A DNA stretch of 64,000 bases, taken from the NCBI RefSeq assembly GCF_014197435.1, contig NZ_JACIFP010000001.1, positions 3,968,001 to 4,032,000 on the forward strand, written 5' to 3'. Origin of the DNA: Gordonia humi. Lineage in GTDB: Bacteria > Actinomycetota > Actinomycetes > Mycobacteriales > Mycobacteriaceae. The notes under the pieces are model-generated. The model did not search any database. It had not been told where the DNA came from and was given only the letters and a program-made list of their open reading frames with translations. Positions 1-9,943 of the stretch are shown piece by piece. Positions within the stretch are counted from its first letter, which is position 1. Each line of letters opens with the position of its first letter. A program made the position numbers and the translations under genes.

Positions 1-1
1 G

Positions 2-490
2 GTCGTCGCCGCCGTCAACGGATGGGCCGCGGGCGCGGGCATGAGCATGGTGCTCCACGCCGACATCGCGATCGGCGGCGCCAAGACCCGGATGCGCCCG
101 GCCTATCCGGGCATCGGCCTCTCCCCCGACGGCGGCATGTCGTGGATGCTGCCCCGCGCCGTCGGACCGGCCCGCGCGCGGCACATCATCATGACCGATC
201 AGATCATCGACTCGGCGCGAGCCCTCGAACTCGGACTGCTGTCGGAGGTCGTGGACGACGACGCCGTCGCCGACACCGCTCGCGCCACCGCGACGAAGCT
301 CGCGGCGGGCCCCCGGGGTTCGATGGCGGCGATCCGGCGTCTGGTGCACGATTCGGCCGGACGATCGCTCACCGACCACCTGACCGCCGAAGCCGTGTCG
401 ATCTCGACTCTGTCGGCCAGTGCCGAGGGCGTCGAGGGCGTCGACGCGTTCATGGCCAAGCGCGCGGCCGACTTCGGCTCGGTGCGGTAG
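2..490 (+). CDS. Crotonase-superfamily protein, isomerase-like (5' truncated by window)
   Basis: Only the C-terminal 162 residues are present; the frame is open from base 2 and ends in TAG. The oxyanion-hole loop (WAAGAGM) and the C-terminal helix ending in FMAKRAADF identify the enoyl-CoA hydratase/isomerase fold. The two catalytic glutamates of true hydratases are replaced: the GGGCE position reads GAGMS and the QPE position reads PAY. The motif GLSPDGG carries an Asp where PaaG-type delta3,delta2-enoyl-CoA isomerases have their catalytic Asp. An isomerase role in fatty-acid or aromatic-CoA degradation is therefore more likely than hydration. The M. tuberculosis neighbours of ung are not found here, so this gene marks a synteny breakpoint. 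Confidence 0.85.
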   Translation, partial: VVAAVNGWAAGAGMSMVLHADIAIGGAKTRMRPAYPGIGLSPDGGMSWMLPRAVGPARARHIIMTDQIIDSARALELGLLSEVVDDDAVADTARATATKLAAGPRGSMAAIRRLVHDSAGRSLTDHLTAEAVSISTLSASAEGVEGVDAFMAKRAADFGSVR

Positions 491-524
491 GCGCCGTCCT
501 CACGTCGGTCGGGCCGACGTTCCA

Positions 525-561
525 CGTCGGTCGAGCGGAGTCCAGACCCGCTCGGCCGACG
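525..561. terminator. Bidirectional hairpin between convergent genes
   Basis: A 14-bp stem with one G.T mismatch (arms 525-538 and 548-561, 9-nt loop) lies between the ends of the crotonase gene and ung. It contains TCGAGCGGAGTC, which recurs in the hairpin at 14873-14915. The rest of the 158-bp gap holds smaller GC-rich dyads and no gene that I can see. Confidence 0.55.
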
Positions 562-648
562 GCGAGGCTCGACTCCACCCGACCAGCAGGATTCGACCGG
601 CAGCACTCGACGAGCAGGGCCCGACCGGCACGGGTCGGCGCCTGGCGC

Positions 649-1326
649 CTACGGCAGTTTCCACTCCACGGGATCGCCGCCCAGGTCGAGCAGTTCCTCG
701 TTGGCGCGGCTGAACGGCTTGGAGCCGAAGAAGCCGCGAGAAGCCGACAGCGGCGACGGATGCACGGATTCGATGGTCGGCACATCGGGGAGCCATTCGG
801 CGAGCCTGCGCGCATCGTTCCCCCACAGGATGGCGACGAGCGGTTCGTCCCGGTCGGCGAGTGCCTTGATCGCGCACTCGGTGACGATCTCCCAGCCCTT
901 GTTCCGATGCGAGGCGGGTTCACCCGGCATCACCGTCAGCACTCGATTCAGCAGGAGCACCCCCTGCTGCGCCCACGGGGTGAGGTCGCCGCTGGACGGC
1001 ATCGGCAGACCGAGGTCGTCGCAGTACTCGGTGTAGATGTTCTGCAGCGATCGGGGAATCGGTCGGACATCGGGCGCCACCGAGAAGCTCAGACCGACGG
1101 CGTGCCCCGGCGTCGGATACGGATCCTGTCCGACGATCAGCACCTTCACCTCGTCGAACGGTTGAGTGAAGGCACGGAGCACGTTCGCGCCGGCGGGCAG
1201 GTAGCGGCGTCCGGCGGTGTTCTCCTCGCGGAGGAAGTCGCCCATGGCGGCGATCTGCTCCTCGACGGGCGCGAGCGCCCGCGCCCACCCCGGATCGAGC
1301 AGCTCGTGCAGCGGTTTCGGGCTCAT
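649..1326 (-). CDS. ung: Uracil-DNA glycosylase (family 1)
   Basis: This 225-residue enzyme removes uracil from DNA to start base-excision repair. The water-activating motif GQDPYP (Asp near residue 68) and the minor-groove loop HPSPLS with the catalytic His near residue 188 are both present, along with the LLLNRVLT strand. The usual GQDPYH reads GQDPYP here, a common variant. The open frame runs upstream, but ATG at 1326 gives the family length and overlaps the stop of the upstream gamma-carbonic-anhydrase-like gene by 4 bp (ATGA), so the two are translationally coupled. It occupies the position of Rv2976c, but the carbonic-anhydrase-like gene sits between it and thiL. Confidence 0.96.
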   Translation of the reverse strand: MSPKPLHELLDPGWARALAPVEEQIAAMGDFLREENTAGRRYLPAGANVLRAFTQPFDEVKVLIVGQDPYPTPGHAVGLSFSVAPDVRPIPRSLQNIYTEYCDDLGLPMPSSGDLTPWAQQGVLLLNRVLTVMPGEPASHRNKGWEIVTECAIKALADRDEPLVAILWGNDARRLAEWLPDVPTIESVHPSPLSASRGFFGSKPFSRANEELLDLGGDPVEWKLP

Positions 1327-1847
1327 CCGTCGATCCTCCGCAGGTTCTCGCGATAGTACTGGGCGTTGTTGTAGTACAGGTCGGTGTTCGACGCCAGATG
1401 GCCGTCGGGAACCACGTACCCCGCACGGACCTTCGCGGGCACGCCGAGCGCCATCGAACGCTCCGGCACCGTCGACTTGTAGGCGAGCACGGCACCGGCA
1501 CCGATGATCGATCCGGCGCCGACCGTCGAACCGTTGAGCACCACCGAACCCGAGGCGATGAGGCACTCGTCGCCGATCTCGGCGCCCTCGATGTGCGCGT
1601 TGTGCCCGACCACGCAGCCGGCCCCGATCACGGTCGGCTCGGTGAACGTGCAGTGGATGACGGTGCCGTCCTGGATGTTGGTGCGAGCGCCGATCGTGAT
1701 GGTCCCGTAGTCGCCACGGAGGACGGCGCCGGGCCACACCGAGACTCCGTCGCCGAGAGTGACGTCGCCGATCACCGTCGCGTCCGGATGGATGAAGACA
1801 TTCACTCCGAGAGTCGGCTCACGATCGCCGAGTGCGTAGACAGCCAT
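1323..1847 (-). CDS. Gamma-carbonic-anhydrase-like hexapeptide-repeat protein
   Basis: This 174-residue left-handed beta-helix protein is built of isoleucine-patch hexapeptides (IHPDA, VIGDV, TIGART and so on). Three His in the right arrangement, one in TVIH and two in VGHNAHIEG, match the zinc ligands of the gamma carbonic anhydrase/PaaY family. Activity cannot be told from sequence, and many members are CoA-ester hydrolases or scaffolds. ATG at 1847 fits the family N-terminus ([11 protein letters not shown]); an in-frame ATG at 1856 would add three residues. It overlaps ung by 4 bp. Confidence 0.88.
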   Translation of the reverse strand: MAVYALGDREPTLGVNVFIHPDATVIGDVTLGDGVSVWPGAVLRGDYGTITIGARTNIQDGTVIHCTFTEPTVIGAGCVVGHNAHIEGAEIGDECLIASGSVVLNGSTVGAGSIIGAGAVLAYKSTVPERSMALGVPAKVRAGYVVPDGHLASNTDLYYNNAQYYRENLRRIDG

Positions 1848-1989
1848 GGACGTCATCTTCTCACTGCGGGTCGCCGGGTCCGAAACCACGCTCGGCGTCG
1901 GCGACCCATTCCGCGGTCCGGGAGCGGACGGGCCCCTGGTCGGCGAAGGACTCGGACGGCTCCGTCGGGCGGATCCGTCCGTGGCGTGA

Positions 1990-2955
1990 TCAGGTCGTAC
2001 TGAACGACTGCCAGCCACGGAGCGATCCGACCGGTTCGCCGTCGACATAGGCGCCCGCCCCGTCGCTCACCGTCCCGATCCGCGTCCAACCGTCGGGCAT
2101 CGCGTCCGAGAACGCGGCGAGCAGCACGTGATCCTCGCCGCCCGCGAGCGCCCACCGCACCGGATCCACTCCGAGATCGCGTCCCACCTCGTCGAGGTCG
2201 GTCGCGCGCGGCACCGCCGCCGAACTCACGTCCAGACGCACCCCGGACGACGCCGACATGGTCACGAGTTCTTCGACGAGACCATCGGACACATCCGTCA
2301 TCGCCGTCGCACCGACGCGCGCCGCTTTCGGCCCCTGACGCGGATCGGGTTGTGGGAGGCGGAATCCGGCGACAACCGACGGATGCCGGTCGAGCAACGA
2401 CGGATCCGCGCCGTGGTCGATCGCCGACAGCAGGGCCAGCCCCCCGGCCGCGCCGCCGAGAGGCCCGCTGACCGCGAGCACGTCACCGGCCCGGGCACCG
2501 GCGAGCGTCACCGGCGCGACGTCGTCGAGTACCCCCATCGACGTCACCGTGATGACCATCGCGGGCGAGGACACGAGGTCGCCGCCGAGGACGCGGGCCC
2601 CGTAGGAGTGGGTCTGGGCGACGATGCCCGCATTGACCTCGAGCAGTCGGTCGACCGGCGTCTCGGGCGGGCAGCCCAACGACACCGTCACCCCGGTGAG
2701 CCGGCCGCCCATCGCGGCGATGTCGGCGGCGCTCTGCACGACGGTGCGCGCACCGATCTGTTCGGGTGAGGACCAGTCGAACCGGAAGTGTCGGCCCGAC
2801 ACGGCGGTGTCGGTGCTGACCACCACCGGTCCCGTCGCGGTGAACACCGCGGCGTCGTCGCCGGAACCGATCACCACATCGTCTGCGGTCGACGTCGCGG
2901 CCTCGGTGAACATCGCGATCAGGCGGCGTTCGCCGATCTCACTGACTGTCTGCAC
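1990..2955 (-). CDS. thiL: Thiamine-monophosphate kinase
   Basis: This 321-residue enzyme makes thiamine diphosphate from the monophosphate using ATP. Family landmarks in order are the Mg-binding GSGDDAAVF near residue 30, STDTAVSGRHF near 47, GGDLVSS, TDVSDGL near 220, and GGEDHVLL near 273. The start is GTG at 2955. There is no Shine-Dalgarno sequence, but a TAGCAT box ends exactly 7 nt before the GTG, so the transcript is probably leaderless. It is divergent from the DUF3515 gene, and the two start codons are about 55 bp apart. Confidence 0.95.
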   Translation of the reverse strand: MQTVSEIGERRLIAMFTEAATSTADDVVIGSGDDAAVFTATGPVVVSTDTAVSGRHFRFDWSSPEQIGARTVVQSAADIAAMGGRLTGVTVSLGCPPETPVDRLLEVNAGIVAQTHSYGARVLGGDLVSSPAMVITVTSMGVLDDVAPVTLAGARAGDVLAVSGPLGGAAGGLALLSAIDHGADPSLLDRHPSVVAGFRLPQPDPRQGPKAARVGATAMTDVSDGLVEELVTMSASSGVRLDVSSAAVPRATDLDEVGRDLGVDPVRWALAGGEDHVLLAAFSDAMPDGWTRIGTVSDGAGAYVDGEPVGSLRGWQSFSTT

Positions 2956-2962
2956 CGATCCG

Positions 2963-2968
2963 ATGCTA
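2963..2968 (-). promoter_or_regulatory. -10 box for leaderless thiL
   Basis: Read on the minus strand this is TAGCAT (TANNNT), followed by 7 nt and then the GTG start of thiL. This places the transcription start on the start codon. No clear -35 is visible. Confidence 0.5.
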
Positions 2969-2997
2969 CTGGGGCCGGATCACACCGCGGTGATGTC

Positions 2998-3003
2998 TAT
3001 GCT
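2998..3003 (+). promoter_or_regulatory. -10 box for the DUF3515 gene
   Basis: TATGCT is followed by 7 nt and ATG at 3011. This spacing supports 3011 as the start over the in-frame ATGs at 2993 and 2999, the second of which overlaps this box. Confidence 0.45.
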
Positions 3004-3010
3004 GGCTGGC

Positions 3011-3550
3011 ATGGCCGACTCCCCCGACGACCCGCGCTCCCCGCTGAGCCCGGCGCTGATCGCGACCCTCGTCGCGGTCCCGGTGATGGTGATCGCGGTG
3101 TTCATCGTGTTCGCCGCCGTCAAGTACTCCAATCGACCCGACACCGAGCCGATCCCGGTGGACGGGTACTCGACGGCGCAGGGCGACGGCGCCGGCGAGT
3201 GCCCGGCGTTCGTCGACGCACTCCCCGACACACTCGGCGACTACACCGGCAAGTCCGTCGACGGCGACACGGTCCGCTGGACCAAGTCCGATTCCGAGCC
3301 GATCGTCGTCCGCTGCGGGGTGAGCCGCCCAGACGAACTCGCGCCGACGAGCTCACTGCAGGTGATCGACCCGATCCAGTGGTTCATGACCGACACCGTC
3401 GAGGGACGCGGACAGGCGTATGTCAGCGTCGATCATCGACCCTATATCGCGATGTGGGTTCCACAGGGGTCGGGCAATGCGCCGATCACCGACGTGTCCG
3501 CACTCATCGCGCAGAAGCTGACCCGGGCACCGCTCGACTTCGGGAAGTAG
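3011..3550 (+). CDS. DUF3515-family membrane-anchored protein (Rv2980-like)
   Basis: This 179-residue protein has one N-terminal transmembrane segment (about residues 13-36) and an exported domain with two cysteines (GECPAF and RCGVSRP) that could form a disulfide. The domain resembles the DUF3515 family, which sits between thiL and ddlA in Mycobacterium. Its function is unknown. ATG 3011 is chosen because a TATGCT box ends 7 nt upstream; ATG at 2993 or 2999 would add a few residues. The stop is only 8 bp from the end of convergent gpsA, so the ddlA gene normally found in between is missing. Confidence 0.8.
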   Translation: MADSPDDPRSPLSPALIATLVAVPVMVIAVFIVFAAVKYSNRPDTEPIPVDGYSTAQGDGAGECPAFVDALPDTLGDYTGKSVDGDTVRWTKSDSEPIVVRCGVSRPDELAPTSSLQVIDPIQWFMTDTVEGRGQAYVSVDHRPYIAMWVPQGSGNAPITDVSALIAQKLTRAPLDFGK

Positions 3551-3558
3551 GACGCCGA

Positions 3559-4569
3559 TCAGTTCGGTCCGTACACCTCGGGCTTGGTCGACCGACCGAG
3601 CAGGCTGGCGACCATGTCCTCGACGCTCATGTCCTCGTGGCAGAGCTTGTACACCGCCTCGGTGAGCGGCATCTCGACGCCGTGCCGCTGCGCGAGGGCG
3701 CGCACCGACCGACACGACTTGACGCCCTCGGCGACCTGACCGTTCGTGGCGGCCTGCGCCTGCTCCAGGTTCGCCCCTTCGCCCAGTCGCGCGCCGAACG
3801 TCCGATTCCTCGACAGCGGCGACGAGCACGTCGCGACCAGGTCGCCGATGCCCGCGAGCCCGGCGAGCGTGGTGATGTCGGCTCCCAGCGCCGCGCCGAG
3901 CCGAATGGTCTCGGCGAGGCCGCGGGTGATGATCGTGGCGAGGGTGTTCTGACCGTATCCGAGACCCGATGCGACACCGCACGCCAGCGCTATGACGTTC
4001 TTGGCGGCACCGCCGATCTCGCACCCGATGACGTCGGTGTTGGTGTACGGACGGAAGTAGCCGGTCGCGAACGCCTCCTGGACGCGGACGGCCTGCGCTT
4101 CGTCGACGCAGGCGATGACCGTCGCCGCGGGCTGGCCCTCGGCCACTTCGCGGGCCAGGTTCGGTCCGGACAGGACTGCGATCTGCTCGGCCGGGAACCC
4201 GGTGACCTCGGCGATGACCTCGCTCATCCGCTTGCCGCTGCTGACCTCGACTCCTTTGGCCAGTGACAGCAGGATCGCGTCGGGCGGCAGATCGTCGAGC
4301 CAGTGGGTGAGGTTGTCACGCAGCGACTGCGACGGGACCGCGCAGACGACGAGCTCGCGACCGGCGAGTGCCTCGGCGGACGAGCTGACCGCGCGGAGGG
4401 CGTCGGGGAGCGTGATGCCCGGCAGATAGTCGCCGTTCTCATGACCGGTGTCGATCTGTTCGGCGAGTTCGGGGCGACGGGCCCACATCACCACGTCGTT
4501 CCCGGCGTCCGCCAGAACCTTCGCCACCGCGGTCCCCCACGAGCCGGACCCCATCACCACTGCACGCAC
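3559..4569 (-). CDS. gpsA: NAD(P)-dependent glycerol-3-phosphate dehydrogenase
   Basis: This cytosolic enzyme reduces dihydroxyacetone phosphate to sn-glycerol 3-phosphate for phospholipid synthesis. The N-terminal Rossmann motif [13 protein letters not shown], the catalytic-Lys strand [13 protein letters not shown] and the substrate-binding segment SRNRTFG are all present. The frame stays open to a GTG at 4593, but GTG at 4569 is preferred: it has a good GAGGAG ribosome site 6 nt upstream and puts the Rossmann strand at the usual distance, giving 336 residues. It is the second gpsA type (gpdA2, Rv2982c) by position. Confidence 0.94.
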   Translation of the reverse strand: MRAVVMGSGSWGTAVAKVLADAGNDVVMWARRPELAEQIDTGHENGDYLPGITLPDALRAVSSSAEALAGRELVVCAVPSQSLRDNLTHWLDDLPPDAILLSLAKGVEVSSGKRMSEVIAEVTGFPAEQIAVLSGPNLAREVAEGQPAATVIACVDEAQAVRVQEAFATGYFRPYTNTDVIGCEIGGAAKNVIALACGVASGLGYGQNTLATIITRGLAETIRLGAALGADITTLAGLAGIGDLVATCSSPLSRNRTFGARLGEGANLEQAQAATNGQVAEGVKSCRSVRALAQRHGVEMPLTEAVYKLCHEDMSVEDMVASLLGRSTKPEVYGPN

Positions 4570-4697
4570 ACGCGACTCCTCAAGCCGATCCACACCAGAG
4601 TGCGTCCACTGTAAGCCATCTCCCGCGGCTCGTCGGCGAATCGTTCACCGGAGGAGAATCGACCCGGTGGTCCACGGTCGGCGGGCTGTGCTGCACC

Positions 4698-5402
4698 ATG
4701 GTGACCATGCCCTCTCTCGCGGCCTCGGACTGCGCCGTCGTCCTGGCGGTGAAGTCGCTGGCGGCCGCGAAGAGCCGCCTGGCGCCGCTTCCGGCGACCA
4801 CCGATCGCGGCGCACTCGTCGCCGCGATGCTCGTCGACACCCTCGCCGCCGTCCGCGGCGCCGGGATCGACGAGGTGCTCGTGGTGAGCCCGGACCCGCT
4901 GGTACACGCGTTGACCGCCGAGGCGGGCGCTCATCCGGTACCCGAACCCGAACCGCAGCCCCGGCTCTCCTCGCTCAACGCCGCCCTCGCGCACGGTGCC
5001 CGAGCGGCGACGCACAGCACGGTCGCGTACCTGCAGGCCGATCTGCCCGCACTGCGCGGCGAGTCGCTCGTCGCCGCCCTCGACGCGGCGCGGTGCGCCG
5101 GGGACTCCGCGGCCTTCGTCGCCGACCGAGCGGGCTCCGGCACGGTACTGCTCGTCGCGGGCCCGGACTTCGTGCCGCGGTTCGGCGTGGGGTCGGCGGA
5201 GGCCCACCGCGCGGCGGGCGCCGTCGAACTCGATCCTCCGGGCGACCGGTGGCCGGATCTGCGAACCGACATCGACACGCCCGCCGACCTCGTCGCCGCC
5301 GTCCACCTGGGCGTCGGCGCACGCACCGGGGCGGTCCTCGACGGCCGAACCGGCGCCGCCTCCGGTTCGGCAGGACAGCGGCGCGCGAATACGGCACAAT
5401 GA
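4698..5402 (+). CDS. fbiD: Phosphoenolpyruvate/2-phospholactate guanylyltransferase of F420 synthesis
   Basis: This 234-residue nucleotidyltransferase (CofC/FbiD) makes the GDP-activated intermediate for coenzyme F420; in mycobacteria it uses phosphoenolpyruvate. The N-terminal GT-A-like signature [14 protein letters not shown] near residue 15, the metal-site segment LQADLPAL, and the C-terminal TDIDTPADL are seen. ATG at 4707 is an alternative start. It is divergent from gpsA, and ppk begins 4 bp after its stop. The last 25 residues are low-complexity and beyond the family fold. Confidence 0.9.
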   Translation: MVTMPSLAASDCAVVLAVKSLAAAKSRLAPLPATTDRGALVAAMLVDTLAAVRGAGIDEVLVVSPDPLVHALTAEAGAHPVPEPEPQPRLSSLNAALAHGARAATHSTVAYLQADLPALRGESLVAALDAARCAGDSAAFVADRAGSGTVLLVAGPDFVPRFGVGSAEAHRAAGAVELDPPGDRWPDLRTDIDTPADLVAAVHLGVGARTGAVLDGRTGAASGSAGQRRANTAQ

Positions 5403-5406
5403 ACCG

Positions 5407-7587
5407 GTGAGTACCGCCGACGACATCGAGACCGCCACCCTGACCGCGCTGCCGTCAGCCCTCCCCGCCGAGACCGTGACCCCGGACGTCGACGCCGATC
5501 TTCCCGAGGACCGCTACCTCAACCGCGAACTGAGTTGGCTCGACTTCAACTCGCGGGTCCTGGCACTCGCCGAGGACCAGTCGATGCCGATCCTGGAACG
5601 GACCAAGTTCCTGGCCATCTTCGCCTCGAACCTCGACGAGTTCTTCATGGTCCGCGTCGCGGGCCTCAAGCGCCGCGACGAGACCGGGCTGTCGGTGCGT
5701 TCGGCGGACGGCCGGTCGCCCCGTGAACAGCTGCAGATGATCGCATCCCGATCACGCAAGATCGCCGGTCGGCACGCGCGTGTGTTCCTGGACTCGGTGG
5801 TGCCCGCCCTGGCCGCCGAAGACATCCACATCGTCGAGTGGGACGAGTTGACCCAGACTCAGCAGTCACGGCTGCGCCAGCACTTCCACAACGAGTTGTT
5901 CCCGGTGCTGACCCCGCTGGCCGTCGACCCGGCACACCCGTTCCCCTACATCTCGGGCCTGAGTCTGAACCTGGCCGTCACGGTGCGTGACCGGGCCGAG
6001 GGCAGCGAGCACTTCGCCCGCGTCAAGGTCCCCGACAACGTCAACCGCTTCATCCGTGTCGACACGATCGACGACACCGATCGTGACGAGGACACCCGAC
6101 CTGCGCCGACGCTGTTCCTGCCGCTGGAGAATCTGATCGCGGCCAACCTGTCCGAGCTGTTCCCGGGCATGGAGATCGTCGACCACCACCTGTTCCGCGT
6201 CACGCGCAACGCCGACTTCGAGGTCGACGAGGATCGCGATGAGGATCTGCTCAAGGCGCTCGAACGCGAGCTCGCCCGTCGGCGTTTCGGGTCGCCGGTC
6301 CGCCTCGAGGTGGGCGACGACATGACTGAGCACATGCTCGAGATGCTCCTGCGCGAACTCGACGTCGACCCGGTCGACGTGGTCCAGATCCCCGGCCTGC
6401 TGGATCTGACCGCGCTCTGGCAGGTGTACGGACTCGACCGTCCGGCGCTCAAGGAGCGTCCGTTCGTCCCCAAGACGCATCCGGCGTTCGGCGAGCGGGA
6501 GACGCCCAAGAGCATCTTCTCGACGCTGCGCGACGGCGACGTCCTGGTCCAGCATCCGTACGACTCGTTCTCCACGAGCGTGCAGCGATTCATCGAGCAG
6601 GCCGCGGCCGATCCGCAGGTCCTGGCGATCAAGCAGACGCTGTACCGCACCTCGGGCGACTCGCCGATCGTCAACGCCCTGATCGACGCCGCCGCAGCGG
6701 GCAAGCAGGTCGTCGCGCTGGTCGAACTGAAGGCTCGGTTCGACGAGCAGGCCAACATCAAGTGGGCCCGCAAGCTCGAGCAGGCGGGCGTCCACGTGGT
6801 GTACGGCCTGGTGGGTCTCAAGACGCACTGCAAGACGTGTCTGGTGGTGCGTCGCGAGGGATCGACGATTCGTCGCTACTGCCACATCGGCACCGGCAAC
6901 TACAATCCCAAGACCGCGCGTCTCTACGAGGATGTGGGTCTGTTCACGGCCGCGCCGGAGGTCGGCGCCGATCTGACCGACCTGTTCAACACGCTGACCG
7001 GGTACTCCCGTAAACAGGAGTACCGCAACCTGCTGGTCGCCCCGGCCGGCATCCGCAAGGGCATCGTCGAACGGATCGAGGGCGAGATCCTGGCCAAGGC
7101 CAACGGCGACACCCGGGCCCGGGTTCAGGTGAAGGCGAACGCCCTCGTCGACGAGAAGGTCATCGACGCCCTGTACCGCGCCTCGCAGGCCGGTGTGCCG
7201 GTCGACGTGATGGTCCGCGGAATCTGCGCGCTCAAGCCCGGGATCCCGGGGCTGAGCGAGAACATCGTGGTGCGATCGATTCTCGGTCAGTTCCTCGAGC
7301 ACTCGCGCATTCTGCACTTCGGCGCACAGGACGAGTACTGGATCGGCAGTGCCGATATGATGCACCGCAACCTGGACCGCCGCGTCGAAGTGATGGTGCA
7401 GGTCCGCGATCAGCGTCTGGTCGCCGATCTGCAGGACATCTTCGATTCGGCGATGGATCCGCGCACCCGCTGCTGGGAGCTCCGCGCCGAAGGGCGGTGG
7501 GAGGCGCGTCCCGCTGCCGGCGAAGAGGTGCGCGACCACCAGCGTCGGATGGCGCAGCGCTCTCGCCACCACTTCGAGTCGAAGTAG
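5407..7587 (+). CDS. ppk: Polyphosphate kinase 1
   Basis: This 726-residue enzyme reversibly polymerises the ATP gamma-phosphate into polyphosphate. The family N-terminus ([16 protein letters not shown]), the phosphorylated-His region ([10 protein letters not shown]), the second His motif ([18 protein letters not shown]) and the C-terminal [14 protein letters not shown] are present, so it should be active. The start is GTG 5407, just after the fbiD stop; the frame upstream belongs to another reading of fbiD. mutT1 follows 3 bp after its stop, so fbiD-ppk-mutT1 is probably one transcript, as in M. tuberculosis Rv2983-Rv2985. Confidence 0.97.
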   Translation: MSTADDIETATLTALPSALPAETVTPDVDADLPEDRYLNRELSWLDFNSRVLALAEDQSMPILERTKFLAIFASNLDEFFMVRVAGLKRRDETGLSVRSADGRSPREQLQMIASRSRKIAGRHARVFLDSVVPALAAEDIHIVEWDELTQTQQSRLRQHFHNELFPVLTPLAVDPAHPFPYISGLSLNLAVTVRDRAEGSEHFARVKVPDNVNRFIRVDTIDDTDRDEDTRPAPTLFLPLENLIAANLSELFPGMEIVDHHLFRVTRNADFEVDEDRDEDLLKALERELARRRFGSPVRLEVGDDMTEHMLEMLLRELDVDPVDVVQIPGLLDLTALWQVYGLDRPALKERPFVPKTHPAFGERETPKSIFSTLRDGDVLVQHPYDSFSTSVQRFIEQAAADPQVLAIKQTLYRTSGDSPIVNALIDAAAAGKQVVALVELKARFDEQANIKWARKLEQAGVHVVYGLVGLKTHCKTCLVVRREGSTIRRYCHIGTGNYNPKTARLYEDVGLFTAAPEVGADLTDLFNTLTGYSRKQEYRNLLVAPAGIRKGIVERIEGEILAKANGDTRARVQVKANALVDEKVIDALYRASQAGVPVDVMVRGICALKPGIPGLSENIVVRSILGQFLEHSRILHFGAQDEYWIGSADMMHRNLDRRVEVMVQVRDQRLVADLQDIFDSAMDPRTRCWELRAEGRWEARPAAGEEVRDHQRRMAQRSRHHFESK

Positions 7588-7590
7588 GCC

Positions 7591-8496
7591 ATGGGTTCGT
7601 CGAACGGCAAGGTGGTCTGGGCCGCGGGCGGTGTGGTGTGGCGTCCTGGGGCATCGGGTGTCGAGGTCGCCCTGGTGCACCGCCCTCGCTACGACGACTG
7701 GTCACTGCCCAAGGGCAAGGCCGAGCCGGGCGAACTGTTGGTGACGACGGCGGCTCGGGAGATCGTGGAGGAGACCGGCTACGAGGTCCGGATGGGCCAC
7801 GAACTCCTGACCGTGCAGTACCGGCTGTCCTCGGGTGCGCTGAAGAAGGTCGCGTACTGGTCGGCGGCGGTGACCGGCGGGTCGTTCGTCGCCAATCACG
7901 AGTGCGACGAGTCGATCTGGTCGACGGTGTCCGCCGCCATCGATCGGGTCAGCTATTCGGCAGATCGAAAGGTGTTGCGCACGTTCGCATCCCAACCGGT
8001 CGACGATCTACGGACCATGGTGATGGTGCGTCACGCGAAGGCCGGACGTCGGTCTCGCTTCGTCGGCGACGACCGTGACCGACCGTTGGAGTCCGACGGT
8101 CGTCGGCAGGCGGCCGCGCTGACCGATCTGCTCGGGTTGTTCGGCGTGCATCGTCTGCACGCGGCGGACCGTCGTCGTTGCGTGCAGACGCTCGAACCGC
8201 TCGCCGACGCGTTGCGGACCGAGATCGAGGTGGAGGAGTCGCTGACGGAGGAGGCTTATGCCGCCGATCCGGACGCCGCATTCGCACGTCTGCAGGCGAT
8301 CGCGGACCGTTCCGGTCCGGTGCGGGCCGTGTGCAGTCAGGGCAAGGTGATCCCGCCGGTGCTGACGCGGTGGGCCGACCGCGACGGAGTCGCCATGCCC
8401 GCGTCGAGCAATCGCAAGGGCAGCGTCTGGATCCTGACTCTGCGCGGGACGACGCTGGTCGCTCTCGACCACATCCCCAGCCCGCTCGCGGGCTGA
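7591..8496 (+). CDS. mutT1: MutT1-type Nudix hydrolase fused to a histidine phosphatase domain
   Basis: This 301-residue two-domain protein has a Nudix box with the full consensus near residues 46-68 (GKAEPGE...REIVEETGY) and, from about residue 147, a histidine-phosphatase domain opening with MVRHAKAG. In mycobacteria this fusion hydrolyses 8-oxo-GTP and diadenosine polyphosphates to sanitise the nucleotide pool. It follows ppk by 3 bp. It converges on hupB with only 10 bp between the stops, and no terminator hairpin is evident there. Confidence 0.95.
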   Translation: MGSSNGKVVWAAGGVVWRPGASGVEVALVHRPRYDDWSLPKGKAEPGELLVTTAAREIVEETGYEVRMGHELLTVQYRLSSGALKKVAYWSAAVTGGSFVANHECDESIWSTVSAAIDRVSYSADRKVLRTFASQPVDDLRTMVMVRHAKAGRRSRFVGDDRDRPLESDGRRQAAALTDLLGLFGVHRLHAADRRRCVQTLEPLADALRTEIEVEESLTEEAYAADPDAAFARLQAIADRSGPVRAVCSQGKVIPPVLTRWADRDGVAMPASSNRKGSVWILTLRGTTLVALDHIPSPLAG

Positions 8497-8506
8497 GGAC
8501 CGGCGC

Positions 8507-9154
8507 TCATTTCTTGGGAGCTGCCTTCTTCGCGGCTGCCTTGCCCGCGGTCTTCTTGGCCGCTGTCGTCTTCTTGGCCGCAGTCGTCTTCGCGGCCGTC
8601 GTCTTCTTGGCTGTCGTCTTCTTCGCCGCGGTCGTCTTTGCGGCCGTCGCCTTCGTCGCCGCAGTCCTCTTCGCCGTGGCCTTCGTCGCCGTGGTCTTCT
8701 TCGCGGTGGTCTTCTTCGCCGCTGTCTTCGTGGCCGGAGTCTTCGTGGCCGGAGTCGCCTTAGCCGCCGTCCTCTTCGCGGCGGTCTTCTTGGCCGGAGC
8801 CTTCGCCGCGGCCTTCTTCGCGGGAGCCGATTCCGGGGAGGCCCGCTTCACCGCGGGCTGACCGTCCGTGATCTCCTGGTCGCCGGCGATGATCGCCTTG
8901 AACTGAGCGCCCGGCCGGAAGGACGGCACCGCGGTCGCGTCGACCTTCACCGTCTCGCCGGTGCGCGGATTGCGCGCGACACGAGCGGCACGCTGTCGCT
9001 TCTCGAAGACGCCGAACCCGGTGATCGTGACGCTCTCCCCGGCGTGCACGGCACGCACGATCGTGTCGATGAGGTGTTCGACGGCGGCGTTCGCCGTCTT
9101 TCGGTCGGAGTCGAGGCGCTGTGTCAGTTCCTCGACGAGTTCTGCCTTGTTCAT
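8507..9154 (-). CDS. hupB: HU-family nucleoid protein with long Lys/Ala-rich tail
   Basis: Residues 1-90 are a typical HU fold ([37 protein letters not shown]-like loop). Residues from about 105 to 215 are a basic tail of repeated KKTAAKK/AAKAT units. This histone-H1-like architecture is typical of Mycobacteriales HupB, which compacts DNA and binds RNA. A strong GGAGGT site precedes ATG 9154. The tail codons create a purine/pyrimidine-skewed low-complexity tract at about 8513-8860, the most biased DNA in the window. Confidence 0.96.
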   Translation of the reverse strand: MNKAELVEELTQRLDSDRKTANAAVEHLIDTIVRAVHAGESVTITGFGVFEKRQRAARVARNPRTGETVKVDATAVPSFRPGAQFKAIIAGDQEITDGQPAVKRASPESAPAKKAAAKAPAKKTAAKRTAAKATPATKTPATKTAAKKTTAKKTTATKATAKRTAATKATAAKTTAAKKTTAKKTTAAKTTAAKKTTAAKKTAGKAAAKKAAPKK

Positions 9155-9269
9155 TCAAACCTCCGCGGATCACGCCGACTCGGCTGGCCAGCTATGTTCA
9201 CACGGTAGAGGAAATCATGTCGCGTATCACAGCGACTCGGCGAAAACACACGGACCGGGTAACGCCGAA

Positions 9270-9308
9270 CACCCGCCGCGACACGCAGATTCGGTGTAAC
9301 GGCGGGTG
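9270..9308 (-). terminator. Hairpin after leuD
   Basis: Arms CACCCGCCG (9270-9278) and CGGCGGGTG (9300-9308) with a further 4-bp inner stem lie just downstream of leuD on its strand. There is no T-run, as is usual for actinobacterial terminators. Confidence 0.5.
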
Positions 9309-9325
9309 CGCAGGCGTGGGCCCGC

Positions 9326-9913
9326 TCAGACGGTGACGGGTTTGAACGCCGGCCGACGCCCCTCGTACGCGGTGATGGCGTCGACCTCGCGCAGGGTGAG
9401 GCCGATGTCGTCGAGCCCCTCCATGAGCCGCCAGCGGGTGTAATCGTCCACCTGGATCGGCACGACGAGGTCGCCCGCCGTGGCGGTCATGTCCTCCAGG
9501 CTCACCGTCACCTCGAGGCCCGGCTCGGCGTCGAGTCGCTTCCACAGCAGTTCGATGTCGGACTGCTCGACCTGCGCGGCCACCAGCCCGGCCTTGCCCG
9601 CGTTGCCGCGGAAGATGTCGGCGAAGCGCGCCGACAGGACCGCGCGGAAACCGAAGTCCATGAGCGCCCAGACGGCGTGCTCGCGCGACGACCCGGTGCC
9701 GAAATCCGGTCCGGCGACCAGGACCGACCCGTTGCTCCACGGCTCGTTGTTGAGGATGAAGTCGGGGTCGCCGCGCCAAGCGGCGAACAGTCCGTCCTCG
9801 AAACCGGTACGGGTGACCCGCTTGAGGTAGACCGCCGGGATGATCTGGTCGGTGTCGACGTTGCTGCGCTGCAACGGAACTCCGACGCCGGTGTGCGTGG
9901 TGAAGGCTTCCAT
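9326..9913 (-). CDS. leuD: 3-isopropylmalate dehydratase small subunit
   Basis: This 195-residue swivelling-domain subunit pairs with LeuC to convert 2- to 3-isopropylmalate in leucine synthesis. The [16 protein letters not shown] start and the substrate loop GSSREHA are hallmarks. It lies 30 bp downstream of leuC in the same operon. Confidence 0.97.
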   Translation of the reverse strand: MEAFTTHTGVGVPLQRSNVDTDQIIPAVYLKRVTRTGFEDGLFAAWRGDPDFILNNEPWSNGSVLVAGPDFGTGSSREHAVWALMDFGFRAVLSARFADIFRGNAGKAGLVAAQVEQSDIELLWKRLDAEPGLEVTVSLEDMTATAGDLVVPIQVDDYTRWRLMEGLDDIGLTLREVDAITAYEGRRPAFKPVTV

Positions 9914-9943
9914 GTCAGTTCTTCTCTCTCAGCTCGTCGGGGT

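Noticed and set aside
5866..7680. 600-codon open frame antisense to ppk
   Set aside because: Composition is that of a shadow frame; ppk on the other strand has all catalytic motifs.
8513..8860. Minisatellite-like repeat tract
   Set aside because: It is the coding sequence for the Lys/Ala tail of HupB, as in other Mycobacteriales, not an independent repeat element.
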